Below, in pieces: positions 1 through 8,119 of a stretch of DNA of 52,111 nucleotides. The translations under genes were made by a program, and so were the position numbers. Numbering within the stretch: the stretch's first letter is position 1; each line of letters starts with the position of its first letter. Under the pieces are notes generated by a model, which searched no databases, was not told the DNA's origin, and saw only the letters and a program-made list of their open reading frames with translations. The stretch is from Bacteroidales bacterium (GTDB lineage Bacteria > Bacteroidota > Bacteroidia > Bacteroidales > Muribaculaceae). The stretch spans positions 1 to 52,111 of the forward strand of contig SFNC01000002.1 in NCBI GenBank assembly GCA_004554255.1, written 5' to 3'.

Positions 1-2
1 AT

Positions 3-1757
3 ACATATTACGACAAGACGGGAAAGGTGATCTACGTCGGTAAGGCCAAGAACCTTAAGCGGCGTGTATCATCGTACTTCAATCGCACGCACGATTGCCT
101 GCGCACAAACCTACTGGTGTCCAATATCGCGGATATGAGTTATATTGTGGTACCAACGGAACAGGATGCTCTCAATCTCGAGAATTCGATGATAAAAGAG
201 TACAAGCCGCATTACAATGTCCTGCTCAAGGACGACAAATCCTACCCGTGGATAGTGGTCACCAACGAGCTGTATCCGCGTGTTTTCATGACGCGCCAGC
301 ACATAAGGGACGGGTCGAAATACTTCGGCCCGTACACCAATGTCAGTGTGGCCCACACAGTGTTGAGGCTAATCTCCGAGCTGTATCCGGTGCGGACATG
401 CCGCCTGCCGATAACAGCCGACTATATAGCCCGCGACAAAGGACGCCTGTGTCTGAATTACCATATAAAGCGCTGCAAAGGATGCTGCAAAGGCCTTATT
501 TCCCCGGAGCAGTACCGTGTGTATATCGACCGCATAAAGCAGATACTGCGAGGTGAAATATCGGAGCTCATGACATATCTGCGTGACGAGATGCAGCGTT
601 ATGCGGCGGATCTGCGGTTTGAGGAAGCCCAGGAGCTGAAAGAGAAATACGACATCATCGCCAACTATCGGTCGCGGTCCGTGATAGTCTCCCAGACCAT
701 TGACGAGCTGGACGTCTTCGGCATCAACGACGAACCCGGCTCGGACACATATATTAACTACATGCACGTACGCCACGGTGCTGTGGTGCGGTCCGTGACA
801 TTGCGCTACAAATGTCGCCTTGACGAGAGTAGGGCAGACCTGCTGGCATACGCCATGGACGAAATCAAGACCTCGCTCGGCATAGAATATGACGAGGTTG
901 TGGTCGCCGAAAAGCCCGCCGTGGAAATGCCCGGAGTGACCTTTACCATCCCCCGTCGCGGCGACAAGAGTAAGCTCCTTGAGGTGTCGGAACGCAACGC
1001 GCGCCAGGCGCGGATAGACAATCTGAACAGGCTGGAGCGCCACGACCCGGATGCCCGTACAGACAAACTTATGGAGCGGATGAAGGCCGATTTCCGACTC
1101 ACGACAGAGCCCCGGCACATAGAATGTTTCGACAACTCCAACATCCAGGGCACAAATCCTGTGGCCTCCTGCGTGGTGTTCCGCGACGGCAAGCCGTCCA
1201 AGAAAGACTACCGCCATTTCAAAATCAAGACCGTTGTCGGCGCCGACGACTTTGCCACCATGAAAGAAGTGCTGACGCGACGATATTCGCGAATGCTTGC
1301 CGAGGCGCCCGACGACCTGCCGCAGCTGATAGTCGTGGACGGCGGAAAAGGCCAGCTTAGCTCGGCCGTTGAGGCCCTTGACGAACTTGGCCTCCGGGGA
1401 ACCATAGCAGTGGTCGGCATCGCCAAGCGCCTTGAGGAAATCTATTTTCCGGGCGACAGCCTGCCGCTGTACATCAGCAAAACCAGCGAGAGCCTGCGGG
1501 TGGTGCAGCACCTTCGCGACGAGGCCCACCGCTTCGGTATCACCTTCCACCGCAGCCTACGCTCCAAGGGGCAGGTCAAGAGCGAACTCGACTCCATAAA
1601 AGGCATAGGGGCCGTCACAGCGACAACCCTGCTGAGACACTTCAAGAGTGTGAAACGCATCCGCGAGGCCTCGCTCCCCGAGGTCGCGGCCATAATCGGT
1701 CCGGCGAAAGCGAAGATAGTAAAGGACGGATTGGAGGCCTCAAATCAAGATAAATAA
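3..1757 (+). CDS. uvrC: UvrABC excinuclease subunit C (5' end outside window)
   Basis: This is the UvrC nuclease that makes both incisions around bulky DNA lesions during nucleotide excision repair, acting in the cytoplasm with UvrA and UvrB. The reading frame is open to the left edge, so the true start and a few N-terminal residues are missing; the GTG at 27 is only an internal valine. The GIY-YIG domain is visible (YVGKAKNLKRR, then KYFGPYTN). A UVR helix for UvrB contact follows (LRFEEAQELKEKYD). Next comes the RNase H-like endonuclease domain (IECFDNSNIQGTNPVAS and LIVVDGGKGQL). The C-terminus has helix-hairpin-helix repeats (LDSIKGIGAVTATTLL). The remaining length fits full-size UvrC. 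dtd starts 17 nt downstream, so they are probably co-transcribed. Confidence 0.97.
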   Translation, partial: TYYDKTGKVIYVGKAKNLKRRVSSYFNRTHDCLRTNLLVSNIADMSYIVVPTEQDALNLENSMIKEYKPHYNVLLKDDKSYPWIVVTNELYPRVFMTRQHIRDGSKYFGPYTNVSVAHTVLRLISELYPVRTCRLPITADYIARDKGRLCLNYHIKRCKGCCKGLISPEQYRVYIDRIKQILRGEISELMTYLRDEMQRYAADLRFEEAQELKEKYDIIANYRSRSVIVSQTIDELDVFGINDEPGSDTYINYMHVRHGAVVRSVTLRYKCRLDESRADLLAYAMDEIKTSLGIEYDEVVVAEKPAVEMPGVTFTIPRRGDKSKLLEVSERNARQARIDNLNRLERHDPDARTDKLMERMKADFRLTTEPRHIECFDNSNIQGTNPVASCVVFRDGKPSKKDYRHFKIKTVVGADDFATMKEVLTRRYSRMLAEAPDDLPQLIVVDGGKGQLSSAVEALDELGLRGTIAVVGIAKRLEEIYFPGDSLPLYISKTSESLRVVQHLRDEAHRFGITFHRSLRSKGQVKSELDSIKGIGAVTATTLLRHFKSVKRIREASLPEVAAIIGPAKAKIVKDGLEASNQDK

Positions 1758-1774
1758 TTGATACTCAGAATAAT

Positions 1775-2233
1775 ATGAAATTAGTTATACAGCGTGTGAA
1801 GTATGCGTCGGTGAAAGTAGACGGAAACATAACCGGACAGATAGCCCACGGCCTCCTGGTGCTTGTCGGCGTGGAAACCGGTGATACAGAGGCGGATTGC
1901 GACCGCCTTGTGGCCAAAACCGCCGCTTTGCGAATTTTCAATGACGAGAAAGGTGTGATGAACCGCAGCGTTGCCGATGCCGACGGCTGCGTGCTGGCCG
2001 TGAGCCAGTTTACCCTCCTTGCCGACGTGCGCAAAGGCAACCGCCCCAGCTACATCAAGGCCGCGCGTCCGGATACGGCGGTGCCGCTGTACGAGCGCTA
2101 TTGCGTTGGCCTTGAGGCTATTTTAGGCAAGAAGACAGAACGCGGAGTATTCGGCGCCGACATGCAGGTGGACCTCGTCAACGACGGCCCCGTAACCATC
2201 ATCATGGAATCGCGCAACGGCGAAATACAGTAA
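1775..2233 (+). CDS. dtd: D-aminoacyl-tRNA deacylase
   Basis: The 152-residue protein hydrolyses D-aminoacyl-tRNAs (and Gly-tRNA-Ala), keeping D-residues out of translation. It aligns end to end with the DTD family. The start is MKLVIQRVKYASV. The SQFT motif is at residues 77-80. The Gly-cis-Pro motif that enforces chirality is in NDGPVT (G138-P139). Family members act as cytoplasmic homodimers. It follows uvrC by 17 nt and presumably shares its transcript. In other Bacteroidales I recall uvrC-dtd being followed directly by a MazG-like gene and deoC; here a secreted protease gene lies between. Nothing unusual is seen in the protein. Confidence 0.96.
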   Translation: MKLVIQRVKYASVKVDGNITGQIAHGLLVLVGVETGDTEADCDRLVAKTAALRIFNDEKGVMNRSVADADGCVLAVSQFTLLADVRKGNRPSYIKAARPDTAVPLYERYCVGLEAILGKKTERGVFGADMQVDLVNDGPVTIIMESRNGEIQ

Positions 2234-2339
2234 CCAGCAAAGGCTGCACTACCGGGCGTAAACATCTAAAAATTAATAAAATATGGGGGTGTATCCGTGA
2301 ATTTGGGCTATATTGTTTTAGATAGACGCAAAAATTTAT

Positions 2340-2347
2340 TATCTTTG
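2340..2347 (+). promoter_or_regulatory. Bacteroidota -7 promoter element for the M6 protease
   Basis: TATCTTTG matches the phylum -7 consensus TAnnTTTG, in an AT-rich stretch 64 nt before the ATG at 2411. No well-spaced -33 element is evident. It lies downstream of the earliest possible in-frame start at 2297, which argues that translation begins at 2411. Confidence 0.6.
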
Positions 2348-2410
2348 CAGATTGGGTTGGAATACCTTCATCAATTAACCAAACGAAATCATATCATTAT
2401 TACGAAATCA

Positions 2411-4975
2411 ATGAATATAAAAGCGATAATAGCGGCCGGAATAATCGCACTGTCGGCGACAGCCGGGCATGCGGTACCCGCCAAGCGCACCCCCTTCACA
2501 GTAACGCAACCCGACGGAACTACGCTGACATTGCGCCGCGTCGGCGACGAGCGACTGCATTTTCTGCTTACCGACGACGACAAGCTTGTGGTGCAGCAAG
2601 GCTCCCGTTACTGTTATGCGCGTATCACGCCGGAGGGTAAAATCCTGAGCACGGACGTGGACGCCCGCGATGCTGTGCGCCGCACCGTGGCGCAGGACGC
2701 CCTGACCACCTCGCTGTCCGACGTAGACGTTCCTAAGTTGCTGAAACTCCGCGACAGTGCGCGCAAGCCCCACGTCAAGAACTTCAAGCCCGTGGGCATA
2801 GAGCCGCGCCGCTCGGCCCGCAAGGGAAAGTCGCGAAGCATCGGCAACTATACCCAGAAAGGCATGGGCCGCTTTACCTGCACCTTTCCGCGTACCGGAA
2901 AAATCAAGGGGCTGGTGTTGCTCGTGGAATATTCGGACGTAAAGTTCAACAAATATTACAGCACCTCGGCGTATCAGTATTTCTCCGATTTGCTGAACAA
3001 GGACGACTTCAGTGAATACGATGCCACCGGCAGTGCCGCGCAGTATTTCCGCGAGCAGTCCATGGGACAGTTCGACCCTGAGTTTGTGGTTGTCGGCCCC
3101 ATCACCCTGTCGCAGAAAAGGTCCTATTACGGCGAGAACGACGCTTACGGCGACGATTTGCGCCCCGGCGAGATGGTCGCCGAGGCCTGCCGCCTTGCCG
3201 ACGGCCAGATAAATTTCGCCGACTTTGACAATGACAAGGACGGGATAGTAGACAACGTCTTTGTTTTCTATGCCGGCACGGGCGAAGCTTCCGGCGGCCT
3301 TGCCGAGACAATCTGGCCGCACTCGTGGGACCTGGAGTCATGCGAGATAGAACTATCGCTGGACGGCGTAAAAATAGACTCTTACGCCTGCACCAACGAG
3401 CTTAACAGCGGGCTCCCCGACGGCATAGGCACATTCTGCCACGAGTTTTCGCATGTGATGGGTCTCCCCGACCTCTACGTAACCTCCGGCAGAGGCAACT
3501 GGACCCCCAACGAGTACTCCGTGCTGGATTACGGCCCCTACAACAACGACAGCCGCACCCCGCCGGCATACAGCGCTTACGAGCGCAACGCCATGGGTTG
3601 GCTGGAGCCGATAATCGTGAATTCGGGCGCATTTATTACGCTTGACGACATCAAGAGCTCTAACCGCGCCCTGCTGATTCCTACGGCGACAGAGACCGAG
3701 TTCTACCTCTTCGAGAACCGCCAGCAGACGGGCTGGGACACTTACATCCCCGGTCATGGCATGCTGGTGTGGCATATAGACTACAAGACAATAGTATTTG
3801 ACGACAACCGTGTCAACAACTCGCGCAACCACAATTACGTGGATATAATCGAGGCCAACGAGACCCCCGGATACAATTATGACGGCTATACCTGGCCCGG
3901 CACTACGGGCAAGACCGAATTCAGCTACACAAGCAGTCCGCAGTTCCGGGACTGGAGCAACAACGACCTGAATTATCCGCTGACGGAGATACGCGAGAAC
4001 AACGGGCAGATTACTTTCAATGTCCGCGGCGGTAATCTGCCGGCTCCGGTGTCCGTAGAACCGATAGACAAAGGCGCTGACTACTTTGTGGCCGCATGGA
4101 ATCCGGTGAACGACGCCACAGATTATCTGCTTACTGTCCTCGGCAGCAACACCAAACAGCCGCCCTTCGAGGATATCGCCACCTTCGGACTGTCCACCGA
4201 TATAGTTCTTCCCACGGGATGGACCACCGATGTCACCGAAGCCGGAACCGCCTCGGGCAGCGTTGGCAACGCCGCGCCCTCGCTTGTTTTCAATACCGAC
4301 GGGCAGTACCTGCAGACGCGCGAATACGACAGCGACATATCGTACATAAGCTTCTGGTCAAGCTGCACCGGCACTATGTATTACACCAGCACATTTACCG
4401 TCCGTGCACTTGTCAACGGCGAGTGGCAGGATGTTTATATCGCTTCTCCGGCCCGCGGAGGTTCCGTAACCAACGTGGAACTGCCGGCAGGAAGCCGCTG
4501 TGTGCGCATAGAGTACACCAAGGGCGCCGGCGTGCTGAATCTTGACGACGTGAAGGTGCACTCGGACGGCGTCTGCGACGTTATTGTCGGTGATTATAAC
4601 CGCAAATCCACTTCCGGAGCCACCTCCGTGCGCATCAATACCGAGGGCTTGCCCTACGACCTGTACAAGTATTACGTGCAGAGCACTGACGGCAATGCCG
4701 TTTCGGGCAAATCCGGCGAGATAAGCGTGAGCATGCAGGCCGGTGTTGAGGATATCGTGGCCGATGGCGGCGACGAATCCCTCGTGGTTACGGCTGTAGG
4801 TACAGCGATAACCATTTATACCGATGCCGACAAGGCGCACGTCTACGATGCTGTGGGACGCCCTGTTGCTACTGCACGCGTGTCCGACGGCGGAATCGCC
4901 ACTGTAACCGTCCCCTCTGCCGGCTTCTATATAGTAACCGCCGGGTCGCAGTCAGCGAAGATAGTAGTACGTTAA
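2411..4975 (+). CDS. Secreted M6-family metalloprotease with C-terminal sorting-like tail
   Basis: This is a predicted extracellular zinc endopeptidase of the M6 (immune inhibitor A-like) family. The start at 2411 gives 854 residues and a clean signal peptide (MNIKAIIAAGIIALSATAGHA); the upstream in-frame start at 2297 would precede the promoter. The catalytic zinc motif is HEFSHVMGLPDLY (HExxHxxGxxD) within GIGTFCHEFSH. Around it are M6 landmarks such as VFYAGTGEASGG upstream and YSVLDYGPYN downstream. A beta-rich region follows the protease domain. The last 45 residues (HVYDAVGRPV ... AGFYIV ... KIVVR) resemble short type IX secretion C-terminal tails, suggesting surface export. It sits alone, behind its own promoter, within an otherwise housekeeping gene order. 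The substrate is unknown. Confidence 0.88.
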   Translation: MNIKAIIAAGIIALSATAGHAVPAKRTPFTVTQPDGTTLTLRRVGDERLHFLLTDDDKLVVQQGSRYCYARITPEGKILSTDVDARDAVRRTVAQDALTTSLSDVDVPKLLKLRDSARKPHVKNFKPVGIEPRRSARKGKSRSIGNYTQKGMGRFTCTFPRTGKIKGLVLLVEYSDVKFNKYYSTSAYQYFSDLLNKDDFSEYDATGSAAQYFREQSMGQFDPEFVVVGPITLSQKRSYYGENDAYGDDLRPGEMVAEACRLADGQINFADFDNDKDGIVDNVFVFYAGTGEASGGLAETIWPHSWDLESCEIELSLDGVKIDSYACTNELNSGLPDGIGTFCHEFSHVMGLPDLYVTSGRGNWTPNEYSVLDYGPYNNDSRTPPAYSAYERNAMGWLEPIIVNSGAFITLDDIKSSNRALLIPTATETEFYLFENRQQTGWDTYIPGHGMLVWHIDYKTIVFDDNRVNNSRNHNYVDIIEANETPGYNYDGYTWPGTTGKTEFSYTSSPQFRDWSNNDLNYPLTEIRENNGQITFNVRGGNLPAPVSVEPIDKGADYFVAAWNPVNDATDYLLTVLGSNTKQPPFEDIATFGLSTDIVLPTGWTTDVTEAGTASGSVGNAAPSLVFNTDGQYLQTREYDSDISYISFWSSCTGTMYYTSTFTVRALVNGEWQDVYIASPARGGSVTNVELPAGSRCVRIEYTKGAGVLNLDDVKVHSDGVCDVIVGDYNRKSTSGATSVRINTEGLPYDLYKYYVQSTDGNAVSGKSGEISVSMQAGVEDIVADGGDESLVVTAVGTAITIYTDADKAHVYDAVGRPVATARVSDGGIATVTVPSAGFYIVTAGSQSAKIVVR

Positions 4976-5116
4976 CCCATTATTAACCAACATACATTTA
5001 AGAATCAGCTATGGGCAAACGCAGCCGCAGCAGGTACGGTACGCATAGCGGTGCCCGCGCCGGGTGTGTACATTGTTAAATGTGCGGGCGGAACAAGCAA
5101 GGTAACGCTCCGCTGA
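4976..5116 (+). pseudogene. In-frame second C-terminal sorting-like tail after the protease stop codon
   Basis: Directly after the TAA at 4973-4975 the same reading frame stays open for 46 codons to a TGA at 5114-5116. Its end reads VPAPGVYIVKCAGGTSKVTLR when split as VPAPGVYIVK and CAGGTSKVTLR. This aligns without gaps over 21 residues to the protease's own tail (VPSAGFYIVT, AGSQSAKIVVR), with 8 identities. No start codon or promoter of its own is evident. It is either the eroded end of a former neighbouring secreted-protein gene or a former end of the protease cut off by a new stop. Stop-codon readthrough is possible but not shown. Confidence 0.55.
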
Positions 5117-5148
5117 TTTGCGTATATCAGAAAAAAGGACTATATTTG
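5117..5148 (+). promoter_or_regulatory. Promoter for the MazG-like gene (probably leaderless)
   Basis: TTTG at 5117-5120 and TATATTTG at 5141-5148 are separated by 20 nt, a near-perfect Bacteroidota -33/-7 pair. The start codon at 5155 begins only 6 nt after the -7 element, so the transcript would have almost no leader. Confidence 0.75.
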
Positions 5149-5154
5149 CAACAA

Positions 5155-5511
5155 ATGGATAAAATTACCGAAACGGAAGCCGACACGCTTACAGTCCGCA
5201 GCCTGCAGAAACAGGTGGACGAGTGGATTACAACAGTGGGTGTGCGATACTTTGACCCGCTGACCAATACAGCCATCCTTGCCGAAGAGACGGGAGAGGT
5301 GGCGCGTATAATGGCCCGGAAGTATGGCGAACAGTCGTTCAAGCCCGGCGACAAGGACTGTCTTGCCGATGAGCTGGCCGACTTGCTGTGGGTGGTGGTG
5401 GCTATCGCAAACCAGACCGGTGTGGACCTTACCGAGGCGATAAAACGCAACTTCGAGAAGAAAAATATCCGCGATGCCGGCCGACACCGTCAAAATCCCA
5501 AGCTCGGCTAA
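5155..5511 (+). CDS. MazG-like nucleotide pyrophosphohydrolase
   Basis: This is a small all-alpha NTP pyrophosphohydrolase of the MazG/dUTPase-like superfamily, expected to hydrolyse (d)NTPs to (d)NMP and pyrophosphate and so sanitise the nucleotide pool. The start at 5155 gives 118 residues beginning MDKITETEAD; an upstream in-frame start at 5080 would lie inside the promoter. The metal-binding signature is present as EETGE (residues 44-48) and DELAD (72-76), the ExxE and ExxD pattern of the family. The C-terminal KKNIRDAGRHRQN is typical of the short Bacteroidota members. It has its own strong promoter, and deoC follows after 122 nt. Confidence 0.88.
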   Translation: MDKITETEADTLTVRSLQKQVDEWITTVGVRYFDPLTNTAILAEETGEVARIMARKYGEQSFKPGDKDCLADELADLLWVVVAIANQTGVDLTEAIKRNFEKKNIRDAGRHRQNPKLG

Positions 5512-5633
5512 ACATTAACCCCGGCTCGGTTGTTATACCCCCGGGGGCTTACCGGCCTCGCGTAAACAAGCAATACCGGCGCCTTGCGCGCCACAGGAAA
5601 AATATATATAAACAACATAAAACCCATAATAAA

Positions 5634-6518
5634 ATGTGTGACAAATATCATGATTTAATCGCGCAGTCCAAGGTTACCACCAACGACGCCGAAGTATCTG
5701 CAGCAGTAGAGAAAATCCTCGCCGAGCACCTCGACGAAAATATGAATAAAGAAGTTTATAAGTTGCTTTTCAACACTATAGACCTCACCACCCTGAAAGG
5801 TACCGACTCGCCCGCCAGCGTAGCCCGCTTCACCGAGCGCGTCAACGCCTTCGAGGAAGAATACCCCGAGCTCCCCAACGTAGCCGGTATCTGTGTTTAT
5901 CCCAACTTCGCCCCCGTAGTACGCACCGTTCTGGATGTCAGCGCTGTTGACGTTGTGTGTGTAAGCGGCGCATTCCCCGCCTGCCAGAGTTTCCCCGAGG
6001 TGAAGGTGGCCGAGACCGCTCTCGCTGTTGAAGGCGGTGCCGACGAAATCGACATCGTTCTCAACCTCGGCAATTTCCTGGACGACGACTATCAGGAGGT
6101 ATGCGACGAGATGATCGAGCAGAAGCACTCTTGCCGCGACGCCCGCATGAAGGTTATCCTGGAAACCGGCGCACTGCGCACCGCCGAGAACATCCGTGCA
6201 GCGTCTATCCTGGCCATGAACTGCGGTGCCAACTTCATCAAGACCTCTACCGGCAAGGAATTCCCCGGAGCATCTCTCGAGGCCGCATACGTAATGTGCC
6301 AGTGCATCAAGGAGCATTACGAGAAAACCGGCGAGATGGTGGGCTTCAAGGCCGCCGGAGGTGTTGCCACCACAGAGGATGCCGTCAAGTATTACACCCT
6401 CGTTAAGGAAATCCTTGGCGAAAACTGGCTGAACAAGGACCGTCTGCGCCTCGGTGCAAGCCGTCTTGCCAACCACCTGCTCTCTGATATCCTGGAGAAG
6501 GAAGTTAAATTCTTCTGA
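5634..6518 (+). CDS. deoC: Deoxyribose-phosphate aldolase
   Basis: DeoC cleaves 2-deoxyribose 5-phosphate to glyceraldehyde 3-phosphate and acetaldehyde in deoxynucleoside catabolism (cytoplasmic TIM barrel). The start at 5634 gives 294 residues (MCDKYHDLIAQSK). The reading frame extends upstream, but that part overlaps the MazG-like gene. The Schiff-base lysine is K203 in FIKTSTGK. The second catalytic lysine is K239 in GFKAAGG. MKVILETG (K173) is also conserved. It is longer than the 220-260 residue bacterial enzymes, with an N-terminal helical extension typical of the larger DeoC subgroup. A strong hairpin terminator follows at 6541. Confidence 0.96.
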   Translation: MCDKYHDLIAQSKVTTNDAEVSAAVEKILAEHLDENMNKEVYKLLFNTIDLTTLKGTDSPASVARFTERVNAFEEEYPELPNVAGICVYPNFAPVVRTVLDVSAVDVVCVSGAFPACQSFPEVKVAETALAVEGGADEIDIVLNLGNFLDDDYQEVCDEMIEQKHSCRDARMKVILETGALRTAENIRAASILAMNCGANFIKTSTGKEFPGASLEAAYVMCQCIKEHYEKTGEMVGFKAAGGVATTEDAVKYYTLVKEILGENWLNKDRLRLGASRLANHLLSDILEKEVKFF

Positions 6519-6540
6519 TTGAAGCCTGTAACATCAATAT

Positions 6541-6588
6541 AAAACCGATGCGTCGGACGGCGAAATAAACGTGCGACGTATCGGTTTT
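6541..6588 (+). terminator. Hairpin terminator after deoC
   Basis: A 15-bp stem with one G-U pair is formed by 6541-6555 (AAAACCGATGCGTCG) and 6574-6588 (CGACGTATCGGTTTT). The 3' arm ends in TTTT. The GTG at 6571, a possible start for the next gene, falls inside the hairpin. Confidence 0.75.
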
Positions 6589-6603
6589 GCTATCACGCAA
6601 AAA

Positions 6604-7092
6604 ATGGATTTAAAATTTTACGCGCATATCAACGATGAAAAAGTAGGCCCGGTGGATGCCGCAACGCTTAAGACACTCGGCGTCACACGGGAAACGCTGG
6701 TGTGGTACAAGGGCCTTGCGGAGTGGACTCCCGCCGCAGAGGCGTACGAGGCCGCTGTGGTTCTGGGCTTTGCCGAGCCTAAGCCCGAGGCGGAGGAGAA
6801 ACCGGCAGCGGTTGAGACTGCAGAGGTTATAGAGCCCGATAACCTGCCGCGCACGCAGATAGCCCTGTCCGTGATTGTAACGCTGCTTATGGGCACGCCA
6901 TTCAGCATCATGGCCATAGTTTTCAACTGCATAGCCAAGGCGCGGTATCAGAACGGAGAGTACGAGACGGGTGCCCATTCGTGTCTTGTGGCGCGAAAAT
7001 GGCTGTCCGTTGCCATTCCTGTAGGAGTAATGGTAAATCTGTTTGCTTATTTCTTCTATATAAAACCGATGCTGGAAAGTGGATTGCTCTGA
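6604..7092 (+). CDS. GYF_2 (DUF4339) and CD225-like membrane protein
   Basis: The 162-residue protein has two recognisable parts. Residues 1-50 form a GYF_2/DUF4339 domain (FYAHINDEKVGPVDA, then ETLVWYKGLAEW), thought to bind peptides. The C-terminal part has two hydrophobic segments with the CD225/dispanin-like signature MAIVFNCIAKARYQNGEY. A short charged linker rich in Glu, Pro and Ala joins them. The ATG at 6604 is preferred over the GTG at 6571 because the latter lies in the deoC terminator stem. Such proteins are common in Bacteroidota, but their role is unknown. A cytoplasmic GYF domain anchored in the inner membrane is inferred. Confidence 0.8.
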   Translation: MDLKFYAHINDEKVGPVDAATLKTLGVTRETLVWYKGLAEWTPAAEAYEAAVVLGFAEPKPEAEEKPAAVETAEVIEPDNLPRTQIALSVIVTLLMGTPFSIMAIVFNCIAKARYQNGEYETGAHSCLVARKWLSVAIPVGVMVNLFAYFFYIKPMLESGLL

Positions 7093-7233
7093 CGCTGTAA
7101 GCGGTTTTGAATTAACTTTTTATGGTGCCGGACTATCGATTTGTCGCATATTAAATGCGTAAACTTTAAATTCCGGACGTACATGCTTATGGCGTTTTTA
7201 TGCTCTTTTGTTGTCAAAAAAAACATAATGTAT

Positions 7234-7263
7234 GTTGCAACTAAGAATTTTTTTGTAAATTTG
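7234..7263 (+). promoter_or_regulatory. Promoter of the psd-pssA operon
   Basis: GTTG at 7234-7237 (weak -33) and TAAATTTG at 7256-7263 (-7) are 18 nt apart. The leader to the psd ATG would be about 75 nt. I see no riboswitch-like structure in it. Confidence 0.65.
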
Positions 7264-7341
7264 CAAATTATAAGTAATCCGTTAGTCCGGACAGGTCGTT
7301 TATGCCAAATAAATGACCGTTGTAATCATACCTGAATACTT

Positions 7342-8031
7342 ATGCGCGTAAAGATACATCACGAAGGAACCCACATACTTATCGCACTGCTTGTGCTGGT
7401 GCTTGGCATCTGTGTGCCCCTGTGGATATGGGGGCCCGTGCCCCTTGCAATAGTCATGACTGCCGTCTGGGGCGTCTTTTATCTGTTGGTTGTCAACTTT
7501 TTCCGCTCGCCCAAGCGTGCTTTTCTGGGAAATCCGGAGAATGCGGTTGTGTCCAGCGCCGACGGCCGCGTAGTGGCCCTTGAGGAAGTGTATGAGGACG
7601 AGTACCTGCACTGCCGCTGCATACAGCTTTCGGTGTTCATGAGTGTCCTCAACGTGCACGCCAACTGGTTCCCCGTGGACGGCGAGGTTGTTTTCGCCCG
7701 TCATCACAGCGGAAGATTCATGGCAGCCTATCTGCCCAAATCCAGCACCGAGAACGAGCGCTCTACTGTTGTAATCAAGACTTCGCAGGGCCAGAACATA
7801 CTTATGCGTCAGGTCGCCGGAGCAATGGCACGGCGCATCGTGACGTACGCCACCACCGGTGTGGATGCCCGCATTGAGGACCACATGGGATTCATTAAAT
7901 TCGGCTCTCGCGTGGACCTTTATCTGCCTTTAGGCACGGAGATTTTTGTAAAAGTAGGCGACAAGACTGTTGGTGGCGTGACACAGATAGGTCTTCTGCA
8001 TCCCGAAATCACCGTCTCGCAGCCGGAGTAA
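7342..8031 (+). CDS. psd: Phosphatidylserine decarboxylase (short, type A)
   Basis: The 229-residue protein decarboxylates phosphatidylserine to phosphatidylethanolamine at the inner membrane. It is the short type A form. Two hydrophobic segments occupy residues 12-52. Then come NFFRSPKRA, SSADGRVVALEEV, FMSVLNVHANWFPVDGEV and STENERS, all family landmarks. Self-cleavage, which makes the pyruvoyl cofactor, is expected between G188 and S189 in KFGSR, dividing the chain into a large beta and a small alpha subunit. pssA, which makes the substrate, follows 88 nt downstream, so two successive pathway steps share an operon. Confidence 0.95.
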   Translation: MRVKIHHEGTHILIALLVLVLGICVPLWIWGPVPLAIVMTAVWGVFYLLVVNFFRSPKRAFLGNPENAVVSSADGRVVALEEVYEDEYLHCRCIQLSVFMSVLNVHANWFPVDGEVVFARHHSGRFMAAYLPKSSTENERSTVVIKTSQGQNILMRQVAGAMARRIVTYATTGVDARIEDHMGFIKFGSRVDLYLPLGTEIFVKVGDKTVGGVTQIGLLHPEITVSQPE

Positions 8032-8119
8032 TCCCCGCATAATATCCGTTTGTTATAAAGTTTCCGGTACAGAACAATATGGGACGGCAACGCGCCGGCC
8101 CGAATAAAACTGATATAAA

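Noticed and set aside
6571..6573. GTG as an alternative start for the GYF_2/CD225-like gene
   Set aside because: It falls inside the deoC terminator hairpin; the ATG at 6604 starts exactly at the domain.
7141..7335. A 64-codon plus-strand frame between the GYF_2 gene and psd
   Set aside because: It overlaps the psd promoter, has an atypical start and no recognisable protein features.
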